This document shows, piece by piece, positions 44,940 through 57,380 of a stretch of 64,000 nucleotides of DNA. Both the position numbers and the translations under genes were made by a program. This DNA is from Marasmius tenuissimus (Eukaryota > Basidiomycota > Agaricomycetes > Agaricales > Marasmiaceae), in assembly GCA_029532415.1 (NCBI GenBank), contig JAQOTA010000027.1:587953-651952 (forward strand). Direction: 5' to 3'. The notes under the pieces are model-generated. The model did no database searches. It was not told the DNA's origin and saw only the letters and a program-made list of their open reading frames with translations. Each line of letters starts with the position of its first letter. The stretch's first letter is position 1.

Positions 44940-47561
44940 ATGTGCCAGAAACCTAGCGGTGACTCGCTTGAATTCAATTTCGTACCTTCATTCATGTATC
45001 GAGATCTCTATGGAGCTTCTGCACTCTACTGCGCTGTGCCTGCGTCAATGTCGAATATCATCCACCGATAGTTCCAGATAATTGAGTCGTCGTGGAGGCG
45101 AGAATGACGTTGAGGGAACAGATCAGTCTTTTGACGTCGTGGTTTCAGACGGGGCCGAAATGACTTGGGTTGGGCCCGAATCGTGGGTCTCGTCGTTACC
45201 AAGTTCTGGCAGGCATCGCAGTGGAGGGTACTCTGAGGTTGACCTGCTGCTATATCATGTTATTCGAGAGTGTTCCAAGGTCTCGGGATAGAAGAGACTT
45301 TATGTTTCTGAAGATATGATGATGATGGGGACAACATGCCTGTTACCTGACTGCGTAATGAGTCTGGCCCAGTCACCCAGATCCTGGAGGATGACAGTTA
45401 TTTCCTTGTCCTCTTTATCCTCCTTGTTAAGATAGACATTGGGGAAAAACCATTCGTTGCTACTTGTGAATGTCAGGAAAATGCCGAAGGGGTTCAAGAT
45501 GGTGAGGACAAACTTTGAAGATTAGTTTGAGACGCCGCTAGCTTGACAACGGGCCGAGACCGCCAATTGCCGGTATGGTTCCCAGTCTTCACACGGTAGG
45601 GTCACGCACGCCGCACGCAACTTGTCTTTTGCGTCCAAAGGTCGCGTCCCCCGGAGTTCTCTATCATTACCCTTCGCATGGCGCTACTTGTTGCGACACT
45701 AGACTGACTCACTCGGCGAAAGGACCGGATTCAAGCTACACGACATGGAAATACTCAATCACCACCATGAATGTGTCGACCAATACTGATTCGGACGTTG
45801 GGATAGGGAAAGATTAAAAGAGAGAATGGGACGGTATTTGGGCCAATTCACTGCCAATACATGAATACAGGACACACTTTGGTGCGTGTCGATATCTTCC
45901 ATATCTGGTGCTTAACCGACCGACTCCAGCCAAGGTGGGTTCGAGTTCTTAGCCTCGATGCTTCGTTATAATCATGCGGCCATGACGAGTCACGCTGCCT
46001 CTGAATTGGTGTAGTCGAGATCGAGGGGACATCAGAGCCGAAACCCAAACGCCATTACTCGTATATGAGTGTGTGAGTGTATGAGGTTCTATGAGTATTC
46101 AATATCCGAGTTTCATGAGATGTACTAAAGCCTCTAATCACCATTTACCTTCGTTTCAACGGAACCTTCTCCTTACCTTTTCCTTGGATGATGGATCCCC
46201 CCCACCTTCGCTACCAGTACTTGAAGCTGCTGGCAGAGACCAGTAGTAATAGTCAAATTCCTGTACGCGGAGGGTTTCGTCCAAATGCTTCCTCTCAAGG
46301 ATACCCAAAGGCAGCAAATCCGAGGCCAAGTTACACATGACTAAACCTGGGATGACTCGCTGGCTTTTGTGGGGCGGGAAACACCGTTCGTGTTAAGAAG
46401 CTCGGAGGTCAAATGAAGTCGCAGGGAGCAACAACAATGCGGGAGTTGCTGCACGTTCGGCAGTCCGTCAAGAAGGACAATGGTCTTTTCAACTTGCTAC
46501 GTGGGTGGTTTCAGTGAATGATATGACGTTTGCACCTTGTTTTGTCTCTTGGGTCCCCAGCACATAGTTGAAGATGTGCTGAGGGATAGATAACTCCAAG
46601 CCCGATTTTCTGCACTCTCGGTGTAACATGGCCCAGTATTATTATTATTAGGAGATACATCCCATGTTTGGACCCCGCAGGATACTGGGACCAGTATGTT
46701 ACCCTCTCGACTGGACCGTTTGTATTCTTTCGCACCCCGTTGGTTGCTCAAGCGCTCATCCATAGTAGAGAGTACGTCCTCCGCTATCGCGCATTACCAA
46801 GCATCTTTGCTCCTCGTGCGATGTTTCGCTCAAGCTCCGCGTTCAGATACCGCGCCATTTTTCGACCGGTGAGCATTCTCTCTTCGGGTAATTTTGCCGC
46901 AGCCGACGCACGTTTCGAGACGTTTCGCTCTTGCCGGTGCCACGAGCGACTCCGAGACTCGATCGAATTTCCTTTGAGTTTGAAAAGCGGCCTTCCATCC
47001 TTCAAAGCTTCATTGATGATAACAGCAGTGGAATGTTCTGGGCTCTATCTCCGTGCTTACCCGTAGATATCAAGTATAGACCCTCTAACTCAGATTGGAC
47101 TAGCCTAGCAGCTGACCTCGCCGTTCTCTCCAGCTACTCCAGTGGCCAATTGAACATCTGTGTCGGAGTCTTTGTTTCATGTAAAGGAAGCACTTGAAAT
47201 TGTATGATAGTGGAGGTTTCATGGCGCGGAAACTGCGAAGTTTCATGAACAGCGTGTGGCGTCTGTCAGAAATTAGAATCAGGAGTTGGTTGCGGAATAC
47301 GGAGTACCCCTGGGCCGGTTGCCGAACACAGCCTCTTCTCAAGCCCTTGGCTTACGCTTGTGCTCCTTGGCCACAACTTGGCCCGCTCCACCTACCTTCC
47401 CTTGGAAGATAACGACATTCTCGACGATATCTCTGGCAGCGACGAGACCACTTTGCTCGCTGTCCACGACACCAGCACGACACATTCTATCACAAATAAT
47501 ACAGTCTTTACTGTTGAGCTAATTTCGCTATTTGGCGCGCGGGATACGCGAGAGAGACGTC
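44940..47561. other. Long stretch without a supportable gene
   Basis: Frames of 60-130 codons occur on both strands (for example 46668-47066 plus and 46784-47005 minus). None has a recognisable motif or phase-consistent splicing. A short ATT run lies near 46637-46650. Confidence 0.35.
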
Positions 47562-50500
47562 ATGAGATTCGACCCAGTATGTTTTTTCTTTTCTTCGTCG
47601 TTGTCGACAATGTTGACGGTCTTGGATTGCAGTTTGAAGTTTCTATTGCCCATATCATCTATGCATGTCTCGGCGGATTCATCGTGCTGGTAAGAAAGTC
47701 TTTGGTGTTTTCTTAGCTCTACCGATATGGTACTGATATGTTGTCGATATGTTTTTTTTAGTTCGGCATGTTCTCTTTATTTCTCAGAGAAAAGGTGGTC
47801 TCGAGTGTTCTTTTCGTCATAGAGCTGCGGTGCTGATGGTCTTGGGCAATAGCTTTACATCGGCGAGGCTTGCTGGGCATTCATATTTGGAGTGATCATA
47901 GGTGCGTCGCGGTTTTCTTGGGTCGAAGCCGAGACGTCTAACACGAGTTGTATAGGTCCTTACGGTGCCAATATATTCAATCCAAGAGGATGGGGAGGCG
48001 GTAATGAAGATATCACCAACGAAGTTACACTGGAATTCACGAGAGTCGTCCTGGCCATTGGTGTCTTTGGCATCGGTGTGGAATTGCCCAAGGCCTACAT
48101 GCGGAAACATTGGAAGAGCCTGTTCTACCTACTGTGCCCAATCATGACCTGGGTAAGCCGCTAAGCATTCCTCGCACGTAAAAAGTCTTCTCAACTGGCT
48201 TCCCAGGGTTGGTTTGTCTCGGCGGGCTTCATCTACGCACTCGTCCCAGGGCTCAATTTTCTCTCGTCGCTCGTGGTTGCCGCATGTCTCACCCCCACCG
48301 ATCCTATTCTTGCTCAGGCCGTAGTTGGCGGGAAGTACGCAGACAAGCACGTTCCTGCTCATCTTCGGCATTTGTTGGCAGCAGAGTCAGGCTGCAATGA
48401 CGGAGCGGCGTTCCCGTTCCTTTACATTGGATTATACCTCATTATCAATCACAACAACGCCGGGCATGCTGTCCGTGACTGGTTCCTGATTCTTTGGCTT
48501 TGTACGTTCCATTCATATTCTTCATTCAACTTCGCCGTTCAACTCAATGCCTTGTTTCTTTTACTCTGTCCATTTACAGACCAAGTTGTTCTTGGCATCG
48601 TAATCGGTGCTGTCGTCGGAATTGGGTTCCGTTACCTCATGAAATATTGCGAGAAATGGGACTTGATTGACCGTCATTCCTATGTCGCACAATATCTCTC
48701 CCTCGCTCTTTTCACCGTCGGTGTTACAGTCTTACTGGGGTCTGATGACCTGCTCTCGACCTTCGCATGCGGAGCTGCCTTCGCCTGGGACGGTTTCTTC
48801 AATCGTCAGACGGAAGAGTCGGTCTTCTCGTCCGTGATGGATTTGCTGTTCAACGTCGCGTGTTTCATCTTTGTCGGCGCGTGGATGCCTTTCAGCTCGT
48901 TCACGGATGCTGCGCTCACGTTGAGCGTATGGAGGCTCGTCGTCATTGCCATTCTGGTTCTGCTTTTTAGGCGGCTCCCAGCTGTACTCGCGTTGTACAA
49001 GTGGATTCCTGATATCAAGACCTTCAGAGAAGCAGTCTTCAGTGGACATTTCGGTCCTATTGGAATTGGTGAGCATTCGTGACTACGCCGGTGTATTTCA
49101 TTCTGCGGTTACTAATACTGAACGCCACTTTCCAGGTGCGATCTTCATTTCGACTTTGGCTGCTGAAGTCTTGCACCAACGTGCCGACCATGAAGACGAA
49201 CAGACGGAGCTTCTCCAAAAGGCTATCCAACCCATCGTGGCGTTCATGGTCCTCTGCAGTATTCTCATCCATGGTCTTTCGATTCCCTCATTCTCCCTTG
49301 GAAGGCGCGTTCACTCCGTGACACGTACGTGGTCCCGACACACGACGATCGGCGGCACACAACAAGCACCAGATTGGACGAACCAAGCTACGATCGTCAC
49401 AAACAGAGACCAGATCGTTGTTAATCGCGATGAGGATGGAAATGTGCTTTCACGGGATATGGTTGATGGGATGGAGAGGGGAGAGTTGAGTCCTGTGGAG
49501 AATGAGAAGCAGTCGGTGGGAGCGTCGAGTGCGAGCTCGGAGGATGAAAAGAAGAAACTGGCGCGTGTGAGGAGTTCGAGTCGTGAACGAGGTGAAGAGA
49601 TGGTTCATCATCCTCCGGAGGTTGGGGAGGTTTTGCCTCCTGGTGAGACGCCACCTGACGGGGACGAGATTGTATCGGAATGGCAGGAAGGTCCGCACCG
49701 GGTCATTGAGAGGAGGAAAGGGCCTGGTGAGGAGGTCAGTACTTTTGGTATGAATGCATGCATTGTTCAGGCTCTGATCGCTCCTTGTTCTACAGGTCGA
49801 AGTCGAAGTCATTCGTAACTTTGACTCCCCAGAAGCTTCGTCCTCGGCGTTCCGGGGCCATCAAACCGCGGCTTACGAACATATGAACGCTTATCTCGGC
49901 AAATTGAAGCGTCTCGTCGAAGTTGAAGAAAAAGGCGTTGCTGAGAAGCGTAAGAGCTTAGAGAAAGATGTCATCCATCTCGAGAAGAAAGCCAAAGAGA
50001 CTGTGAAGGAGTTGGCTTCTCCGCGACAGTCCACATCGTCACCAAAGCAGGAAGAGCCCTCTAAAAAGCAAGGAGAGCGACCACAGATTGTCTTGAATGA
50101 CAGTGCCATCGCTGATGACGATGGAGAAGACGGATGGGCCGACGATGACGACCCATCCCCCGATTCTGGGTCTGGAATACTAGCGCGAGGGAGGAGTGAT
50201 AGCGGAAGCAGGAGCAAGTCACCTAAAATGAGATCGTCGGGCAGTGGGGTAGTTGGTTCGGGCAAAAAGGCAAAAGGCATGGGTAAACGTAGAGGGTCAA
50301 TGAGGAAAGGCTTGATGGGGATGGTTGGTGGGACTGGGAAGCAACGCGCCACCACGAGCGCGAGAGGAGAAGAGGATGACGATAATGAGAGACGAGGTCG
50401 TTCTGAAGCTCCTTCAGGACCCGCACGAGGGAACCTGAAACACCTACGTCTGGATAGCATCCGCGCACAGAATTCCGCTCGGGAGGCATCCCCTGCGCGG

Positions 50501-50662
50501 TCGGTGAGGTGGATGGATGAGGGGCTCTCTCCTGGATCAAAAGATGGAAGGTCGAGCGGGACGAGCACGCCGAGATACTCGTCTGTCTTCCATCACGGGC
50601 AACCGATGTCGGGAAGCCGACCGGGTACTCCTCCGGCGACGGATAGGGAAGGTGGCCAATGA
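47562..50662 (+). CDS. Plasma-membrane Na+/H+ antiporter (fungal NHA1/CNH1 type, CPA1)
   Basis: Start in a 15-nt first exon (47562-47576, ATG AGA TTC GAC CCA); the next exons are 47633-47689 and 47762-47794, then 47853 onward, all phase-consistent. The membrane domain has about 12 helices, with G-P-Y-G-A-N-I, L-T-P-T-D-P-I-L-A-Q and the cation-binding A-E-S-G-C-N-D-G-A-A-F-P-F motif (fungal antiporters have S-G-x-N-D-G). The last helix ends near 49290. A ~400-residue cytosolic tail follows, rich in S, E, D and K with a predicted coiled coil (about 49900-50010), as in Nha1 regulatory tails. It exports Na+/K+ in exchange for H+ and supports salt and pH tolerance. Convergent with the TmpA-like gene. 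Confidence 0.92.
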
Positions 50663-50853
50663 TACTAATCCGGTGGAGTCAATCCTACCGCTATGATTCT
50701 CTTGTTGCATCTATCAAGTCGATCTGATACATCAATGTTTTACTATAAAGGTTTTCTATGCAGCTAAATATACTTCCAGCTACGCAAGTCATCAATTAAG
50801 GGGAAAGCGGAACAGGAAAGAAGTGACGAAGCAGGTTACAAATCTGATAACTC

Positions 50854-52790
50854 TCAAGAGTCCCAAATGGCGCCGATGGCAGGAATGCCACGACTCATCA
50901 AGCCGTAGACGACCTTGTATGTCAATTTGGCGTTCGAAATGATACAGACTGCTTCGGCGTCGAACTCCCGCACCATTCGGTACGTCAGTTTTACCATGTC
51001 AGGTTTGCCATGCTTGCGAGTATCTGTTGAACCCAGGGTCAGTGAAATAGCCATCGTGTTAACGTTCAGCACGCCTACCGTAAAGCACAGTGCCTGGAGC
51101 CTTTTCCAAAATGTTGTCGACAAGGGCATCACCGAACGTTTCCCTCACGCTGGGCGATATCCAGAGCAGTCTAATGGGAACCTCCTGCCTCAAGATCACA
51201 GGAACAAGAGGTGCAATTCCACTACCCGTCGCGACCAAGACCACCCTCCTGAACATCGGGACGACGTGAACAACACCAGAGGTCGGGATGCCACGAATCC
51301 ACATCTTGGTAGGCGGGTTATCAATCTGTTTCGAGGTCCAGTCTCCCGCTCGGGATATAATGACGGAGTATCCTGTCTTTCCGGGCTCTGCGATAGTGGC
51401 GAAGCCGTGCCATTCAAAGAGCGGATCTTCCGAGAGACGGACGAAAGAGCCAGGCTGGGGGTGAACTGAACCAGAAACTCCGATCAGAGAAAAGCTCAAA
51501 CACTGGCAACAAAAAGACTCACCGCCATAGTCAAAGAACAATCGAACAGCGTGATTCGACAATACCTCAGCGCGTACATCGTGCTTCCTCAGCTCGACCC
51601 ATGGGAGAATAAGCGAAGCTGACGACAACAAGTCAGAAGACCTAAGTCAGGGTCGGCAACAGTGTGGCGTACCAGTAAAAACGACGACGAGCCAGAATGA
51701 GGGAGTATTCTTCAGAGCATTTCCGAGCGACTCTTCCGGGTCCTTGAAGTCATTAACAAGCAGAATGACCTGGAAACGCGCTTAATTTTCGGGTTGATTC
51801 AAGCATAGCAAATGACACACCTGTGCCCAAACCATTGCAGCGGCAGACCATCCTGCGAAACGATGAACGCGCCTGTACGAGTATGAGATGATGTACACAG
51901 ACTTCTTATCGATCGACTCACTCAAAAGAGTTATGCTTCTTAGCGCGGAAGCTGGGGTACGCGAAAACGACCATGCCGAAGAGGAAGACCATTATAATCC
52001 AAGAAAGGACAAGAGTGGCAATCGACGTCTGTGGGGATGATGTGTAAGTTCACAACGTCACTAGATTCGAGATATCTCAGCTCACCCGTCCACCCTCAAC
52101 GACATCTCTAGTAGCCTTTCCAGTGAATAGAATAAGCCAGACAGTTCCAGACACGGCAAAGCCGGAGTGCAGACCGCCTATGTGGTACACTCGTGCTGCA
52201 ATTCGACGAATGGCCAGAGGCCATCTGGAGAACAAGGGGACAAGGCGATGTCAGGAACCATTTGAGCAAGGCATCGATGTGGCCCGGAGGACTTACGACC
52301 GAGGCACTGAGCAAAAAATGTTAAAGAATGTGTTAACGACATATTCTTGACGCATTAGAATCGAAGCGAATATGTTGGCCACGGCAATTCCCGCAATCTT
52401 GGGGACACTTGTCTCTCGAATACAGACAACGATGAAAACGGCCATGTTCGTTATAAGAACCAACCCGAAGAGTCGACGATAGAGGGAGAGCGCTTGATGA
52501 CGCAGATTGCGAAGGTAGTGTCCATGAACCTTCTCTGGAAGTTTGTCATCTTCGTAACCTTCCCATCCCGAGCCTTTCTCTGGGGCTGCGGTGGATACGG
52601 TTGCAAAAGAGGAGGTCGATCCCACAGTGCCTTTCAACGTTTCTTGGCTCCCAGAAGATGGCGTGTGGGAGAGGTTTACGAGTGTCATAGGCACCATGCG
52701 TTGTACTTGGTGATGATCCAACTTTGAAGGCATGCTGGGGAGTGTACTGGGGAGGTGTGCCATCAGTTTTCGTCCTGTTTTTACACGCAT
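50854..52790 (-). CDS. TmpA-like transmembrane flavin oxidoreductase
   Basis: The first in-frame ATG is at 52790 (MRVKTGRK). The N-terminal ~120 residues are polar, followed by four or five membrane helices (about 52440-51700). A cytosolic FAD/NAD(P)-binding module ends the protein: P-G-S-F-V-R-L, F-E-W-H-G-F-A-T-I (flavin site), V-V-L-V-A-T-G-S-G-I-A-P (NAD(P) site), then D-T-R-K-H-G-K-P-D-M and the C-terminus R-G-I-P-A-I-G-A-I-W-D-S. This end is characteristic of Aspergillus TmpA and the reductase part of NRPS-like TmpB/TmpL proteins, linked to conidiation signalling and redox balance. Start uncertain (Met codons also follow at residues 10 and 20). Confidence 0.8.
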
Positions 52791-54014
52791 AGGCGGCACC
52801 GAGCTAAGCCCTGTGCGGTCATTGGACAATCATTTGAAAGAGCTTCTCATTATGGTGATATGGCATTCGCGAAACACCACTGCATCGGTTTGTTCTCCAT
52901 CGCTGATTCAACCGCGACCTTGATATTTTGGTTATTCGTGGCTGAAAAGGTTTAGGTTCTTGATGCGCTCCCTCCCTTGACGACACTCATGTCGATCACG
53001 CACGAGAGCCTACTACCTTTCTCAGAACGTGTTTCCAATCATACCTGCTGAAAACTCTAACTGGACCCCAATCTTGTGGCACAACACTTTAACGGGATGA
53101 TCGAGCTAATCGACAACCGGTCCTGAATCCGACAGATAGTACTGTGGCTGGCAAGTGGCGGGAGACTGCATCTGAATATTTACATTACGGAGGGACACGA
53201 TTGATTTGGTGGATGATTCGCAACGTCTTTGGGATGTCGGATTTAACTACGAACGCTCTACTGAACTGTAACCGTTCGTCACTCGGCGCCCTGCCCATTT
53301 GTCTGGTAGTGGACTGCGCCTGCAGACAGTCCTCAAGGAGAGAAGACAACCGGTGGCATCAAGAAAGATAGTACTAGGCTTGGGGCAGTCTAGGCCTACC
53401 TCCGGGCGCGGGCTGTCCTAAAGACGCCGGGCTCCCAAGCCAGCCGCGTTGCCCTGAAGATCAGGTTTGCGACGTCCACCAGTTGACCCGAGCTAGTTAA
53501 ACCTGGCTCCCTTAGAGGTGCCCATTTCAGTCTCAGGGCAGTATTACCAGGCTGCTCCAAAGCAACTCGGAGGACCCCATTTTTCTGATGCGACTGTGGA
53601 TGAAACATCTCTCCTCTAGATCCCCTCAGTATTCTGCTCATCGAGATAACACCGCCGCTCTTTCTGACGGAAAATCAGCCCGTCATATAGCCGAAGAGGA
53701 AGGGGAGCTCAGTGATGCTACTGACCTGATGATGTATTGACCAAGTGAAGCCCGAACCAAAAACGTTCCATATGTCTAAAATATACTCTCGACTGGAAAA
53801 TCATCAAGGAAGGTACGGGGCAGGGAAGAAGTAACATACTCACAGTGGATATCTTACACCTCTTGAACTGGCTCTTGGGGCCGTTTCAGCATGCCGGGTT
53901 TCCTGGAGAACGAACTGTTCCCGAGCTTGAATCTCGTGATGGCAACCCCATGCTCTGAGCGTAGTACTAATCCTTGAGTGAATGTGATGAAGAGGTGTTC
54001 ATCGAACGTAATGC
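52791..54014. other. Intergenic, nothing recognised
   Basis: Only short frames occur. 53396-53641 on the minus strand has no recognisable features. Confidence 0.4.
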
Positions 54015-54882
54015 TCAGCATATCTGAAGCGCGGACGGCAGAAAGGCCATCATGACAGATGTCCCTGCATCTGAATTCTTGAAGAGCAACTGAGGAAAGT
54101 TCAGTACCCTATCTTTGTGAACCGAGATATGCAGCAATCTCTCAAAGGCCTCGAGAGGTTCCCAAGGCGAGGGACATCTCGCTGCAAGTAACAGGGACCG
54201 AGCCCCAGAGATGGGAAGTACTTCGAGAAAATTCCCGTCTGCGATCAGGTCGAGGACGATCGGAGTGTTGTGAATGTGATACCAAGTGGGTCAGCATAAG
54301 GAAGAATTCTAAGAACAGTGGGAGTCCTCAACTGTCTCGATCCACTTGAATTGCTAGACCAGGGCCAGCCATTCAGGCTATCTACCGTTTCAATGACTAT
54401 GCGGAAGCGCAAGAAGGGTGACGGAAAGGATATGCTATTGAAGAGATAGTAGGTATCGAGGACGGAGTTGGAGAAAATCTGGTTTCGAAGCCGATGCAAA
54501 GGGACAACGATCTCTCGAGACGAAGGTGAGTTTTCCTTAGACCATCCCCGACAAAGCTCGAGATGCTCGAGTTGCATGCGCTGCAAGATCCGGAGGAATG
54601 GCTTCCATCTTGGGAAAGAGGACTCAAAATCCCATCACTGTTTCGTGATTCGCCCGCCAAACGATGGTCATTGAGACGGTTTTTGATAAACGCAGCATCT
54701 GGCGAGCCAACCTTTGCGGGTCGAAAATTGGGGCACGACCAGAGTGTCGGTGCTTCTAGGGCCACTGACCGCCACCTTAGACAAATTCGAGTGGTGTGAA
54801 CGTCGAGTTTTGCGCTCCCGTAGGGAGTGTATTCCACACACAAGGTGAAGATATCGACGAGGACCTCACCCAGTAGATGCAA
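54015..54882 (-). pseudogene. F-box / LRR gene relic with frameshifts
   Basis: The minus strand begins with an F-box-like stretch (E-V-L-V-D-I-F-T-L-C ... C-L-R-W-R-S-V-A-L-E-A-P-T-L-W-S), matching the F-box gene at 40452-42235. The homologous frame then shifts by one base at a TTTT tract near 54717, again at a TTTT tract near 54627, and a third time near 54260. Each shift rejoins recognisable F-box-family sequence (R-Q-M-L-R-L-S-K-T-V near 54690; L-L-L-A-A-R-C-P-S near 54190). No intact reading is possible without frame correction. No gene start upstream is evident. Confidence 0.7.
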
Positions 54883-55369
54883 GATGGGACTTGTTCTTGA
54901 CCCCTGTGGAACCCGAGAAGTTTCATGGCTCTGAGTACATCCTGTCCGGTGTTGAGATGACAGAGAGGTATAATCAGTACAGGCGATTATGCGGCCTTAG
55001 TGTGAGATAGACCTATCTTGACCGATACGAAGGGCGCTTTGAAAGTACTCAGAGAGCCCCCTGGACAGCAGGGGGCAGTAGTAATGACACTGGGTTTCAA
55101 GCTCAGAGCTGGTGGTGGCAGTAGTGCTCCCTGACGAGTACGACAATTGGATCCGGTCAAGAGTGATTGGAGATGTTAAATACACCCCTTGCCAAGCTTC
55201 TCATGGGACCAAATTAAAGGCAACTACTAATATCTGACAGGACTTGACTGATTGGAAAGATTTCCGTATTATATGGGCGGTAGAGGCACTTGTTGATTGC
55301 GGGGCATTCACAATAACCTAAACACGAGCGAAGTCGAGGACTACTGGTATGTTGACTTTCGCCTGCATC
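54883..55369. other. 3' flank of GH5 copy 1, nothing else seen
   Basis: Near 55318-55355 a GCGAAGTCGAGGACTACTGG-like stretch resembles 58032-58065 downstream of GH5 copy 2, so the tandem duplication includes 3' flank. Confidence 0.5.
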
Positions 55370-57316
55370 TCATGTCTCTAGATCTAGGCTAGACGTTCCG
55401 TTTCTCTTCAAGTCTAAGAAAACCAAACGTTAGCCCATTGTACTCCGTAGGTCGCAGAATATGTCAATAAATACATGCCCTCAGGTATGACATGTGGCTC
55501 TATCGACGGTGTCCATACCGTTTCGAATGCACTGGGTTTAGGCTGATGTTAGTGACGTAGAGAAAGCTGTCGTATCATTCATTACTTTGGTTCTCCAAGG
55601 CTGTTCAAAACACCGGGTTCCAAGCTACCAGTCTCAGGACCGCAACAAGGAGAGGCGGATCCCCAGACTATCACGGGTCCGTAAGAGCGGGATACCCCCA
55701 AAAAGCTGCATACTCACACGGTCCTGCAGCCCACGCAGCCCAGCCGATCCAGACGTCATTCGCGTTAAGGTAGCTGAGCAGCTCGTCTACCATCTACAAA
55801 GAGCAGCCAGGCGTTAGAGTAATATCGTGCAGAACAGGGTTTTCGAAGTTCACTTGGCGACAGTTGTCGTTGTTCCCACCACCGAATTCACTAAGGACGG
55901 CTCTACGGGACGTTCTTGAGTCATGTTGGGTAAAAGGCAAAGGCAAGGCAGCGTACTTGAGACCGTGTTCTTGAAGCCAGGCAGTAACTCCCTCCAGATT
56001 TTCCGGACCTACATTTGCAAAGAATCAAGTGTGAAGGAAGGGAGTTGAGGTAACTTTTCTTGTTCAAGTACATACCAGGCTGAACACATTCATCATGTGT
56101 TCCAGAAAAATCAACGTCTGTCGAGTAACGTTCAGGTCCAAACTACTCACTTAGAGTGTGGCGTGTACTCACCAAGATACTACGTTTCCGTATGCGAAAA
56201 GGGTGGGTTCTCAGCCAGCCAACGATTACAATGCCGCTAGCTGGAGCCACTTACCTCGTGTACATCGATTCCGGTGTTATTCAACGGATCCACAAACTCG
56301 TGGATCAAGGCACTGCTGGGATCGCTACCCTCTGTCCACGAGTGCCCACCAGTAAACGCATTTCCAGGCGCAAGTATAAGTTGTTCTGCGCCAGTGGAAC
56401 GAATGCCGTCAATAGCCGCTTGGTTGTTTGCAAGGACGAGTGACGTGGGCTGCAGGGCGTAAACCTTGACCACGGGGTTAAAGAGAGCATGAAGAGGGAC
56501 GTACCATGTCGTGTGGCTCGTTATTGATTCCAAAGATGACTTTAGGATTGTCAACGAATCTTCCAGCAAGCTCAGTCCAGAACTCTCCGAACTGTTCGGT
56601 GGTGGCGGCAGTCGGATCGGAGGTGTTACCGATGACCTGTGAAGTAGGGAGGACCCTGGGGATGGGGGAATTTGTCAGAAGTGGTGGAACGGCTCACGCT
56701 TCCGCTAAAAGGTTGGGAGGAAGGATCGCTTCAAGGTGGGTTCAGTCTTCTGCACTAGTGCCAGCATTTACAACTTGAGCAAATACTGACTTGTATCTCA
56801 TGTAGTTGTGCGGGTCCAAGAGGGCGTACACGCCCTTTTCTACCGTGATGTAGTTAATGGCGTCAGCGTATTCATCGAAATACTGAATTTGGTATAGGAT
56901 TCGTTAGTCCTGGAAAAGTTTTTCCATGCGCCAACGCTCACCGTCTCATTGAAAGTGCTCCCGAGCCCCGTCGCTAGAGGACACATTCGCTCCATGAGGA
57001 AGGTAACCCGGAAAAGGTTTATATTCTCCTGGTCGACGAAGACATCAACAGCTGACTGTAGAACCAAGCGGTCGGTCAATCCATGGCAAGATAATAGGCG
57101 ACGGTCTTGCCTTATTGATGAAGGCATAGTCGACTCCAAATGCCCCAGGAAGATTTTGAGAGCCAAATTCCCCTCCGGACTATTCATAGGGGGTTTAGCA
57201 ACAGCGAACGTTAGACGGCGACTGTTCAAAAAAGTGCTAACCTCGTTTACACCCGCATAGATGATTTTGCCATGGATGGCGCCTGCCAAAGTAAGAATTG
57301 ATAAGAGGAACTTCAT
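55370..57316 (-). CDS. GH5 endoglucanase (GH5_5-type), copy 1
   Basis: Fifteen exons keep phase and give 362 aa. Start ATG 57316; signal peptide MKFLLSILTLAGAIHG, then the family start K-I-I-Y-A-G-V-N-E-S-G-G-E-F-G. Acid/base Glu159 is in I-N-N-E-P-H-D-M and nucleophile Glu267 in L-S-E-F-G-G-G-N-N. No CBM1 is present. It hydrolyses internal beta-1,4-glucan bonds of cellulose outside the cell. Two exons are only 7 nt (56698-56704 and 56173-56179). Two introns have GC donors (57056-57110 and 55414-55478), where copy 2 has GT. The final exon (55413-55370) encodes D-L-K-R-N-G-T-S-S-L and is conserved in copy 2. TATA box 57373-57380. Confidence 0.92.
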
Positions 57317-57372
57317 TGTGTTCACTGAGCACTCGGATGGGTCTCTCTACACAATTGGATCGCAGAAAGCGA

Positions 57373-57380
57373 CTTTTATA
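57373..57380 (-). promoter_or_regulatory. TATA box of GH5 copy 1
   Basis: TATAAAAG on the minus strand, 56 nt upstream of the ATG, immediately after CATTGG (an inverted CCAAT). The same TATAAAAGTCGC context is present before copy 2. Confidence 0.7.

Noticed and set aside
45300..45497. 65-codon minus-strand frame with charged repeats (KEDKEDKE)
   Set aside because: No homolog recognised, no splice or promoter support, and surrounding sequence is gene-poor.
52791..52829. Upstream extension of the TmpA-like protein
   Set aside because: The frame is open but begins with TTG; no ATG occurs before 52790.
55580..55590. Early stop after G-E-P-K in GH5 copy 1 (and the same in copy 2)
   Set aside because: The TAA overlaps a GTAATG donor; splicing to the AG before TGCATTC gives the family sequence N-A-F-E-T-V-W-T-P in both copies.
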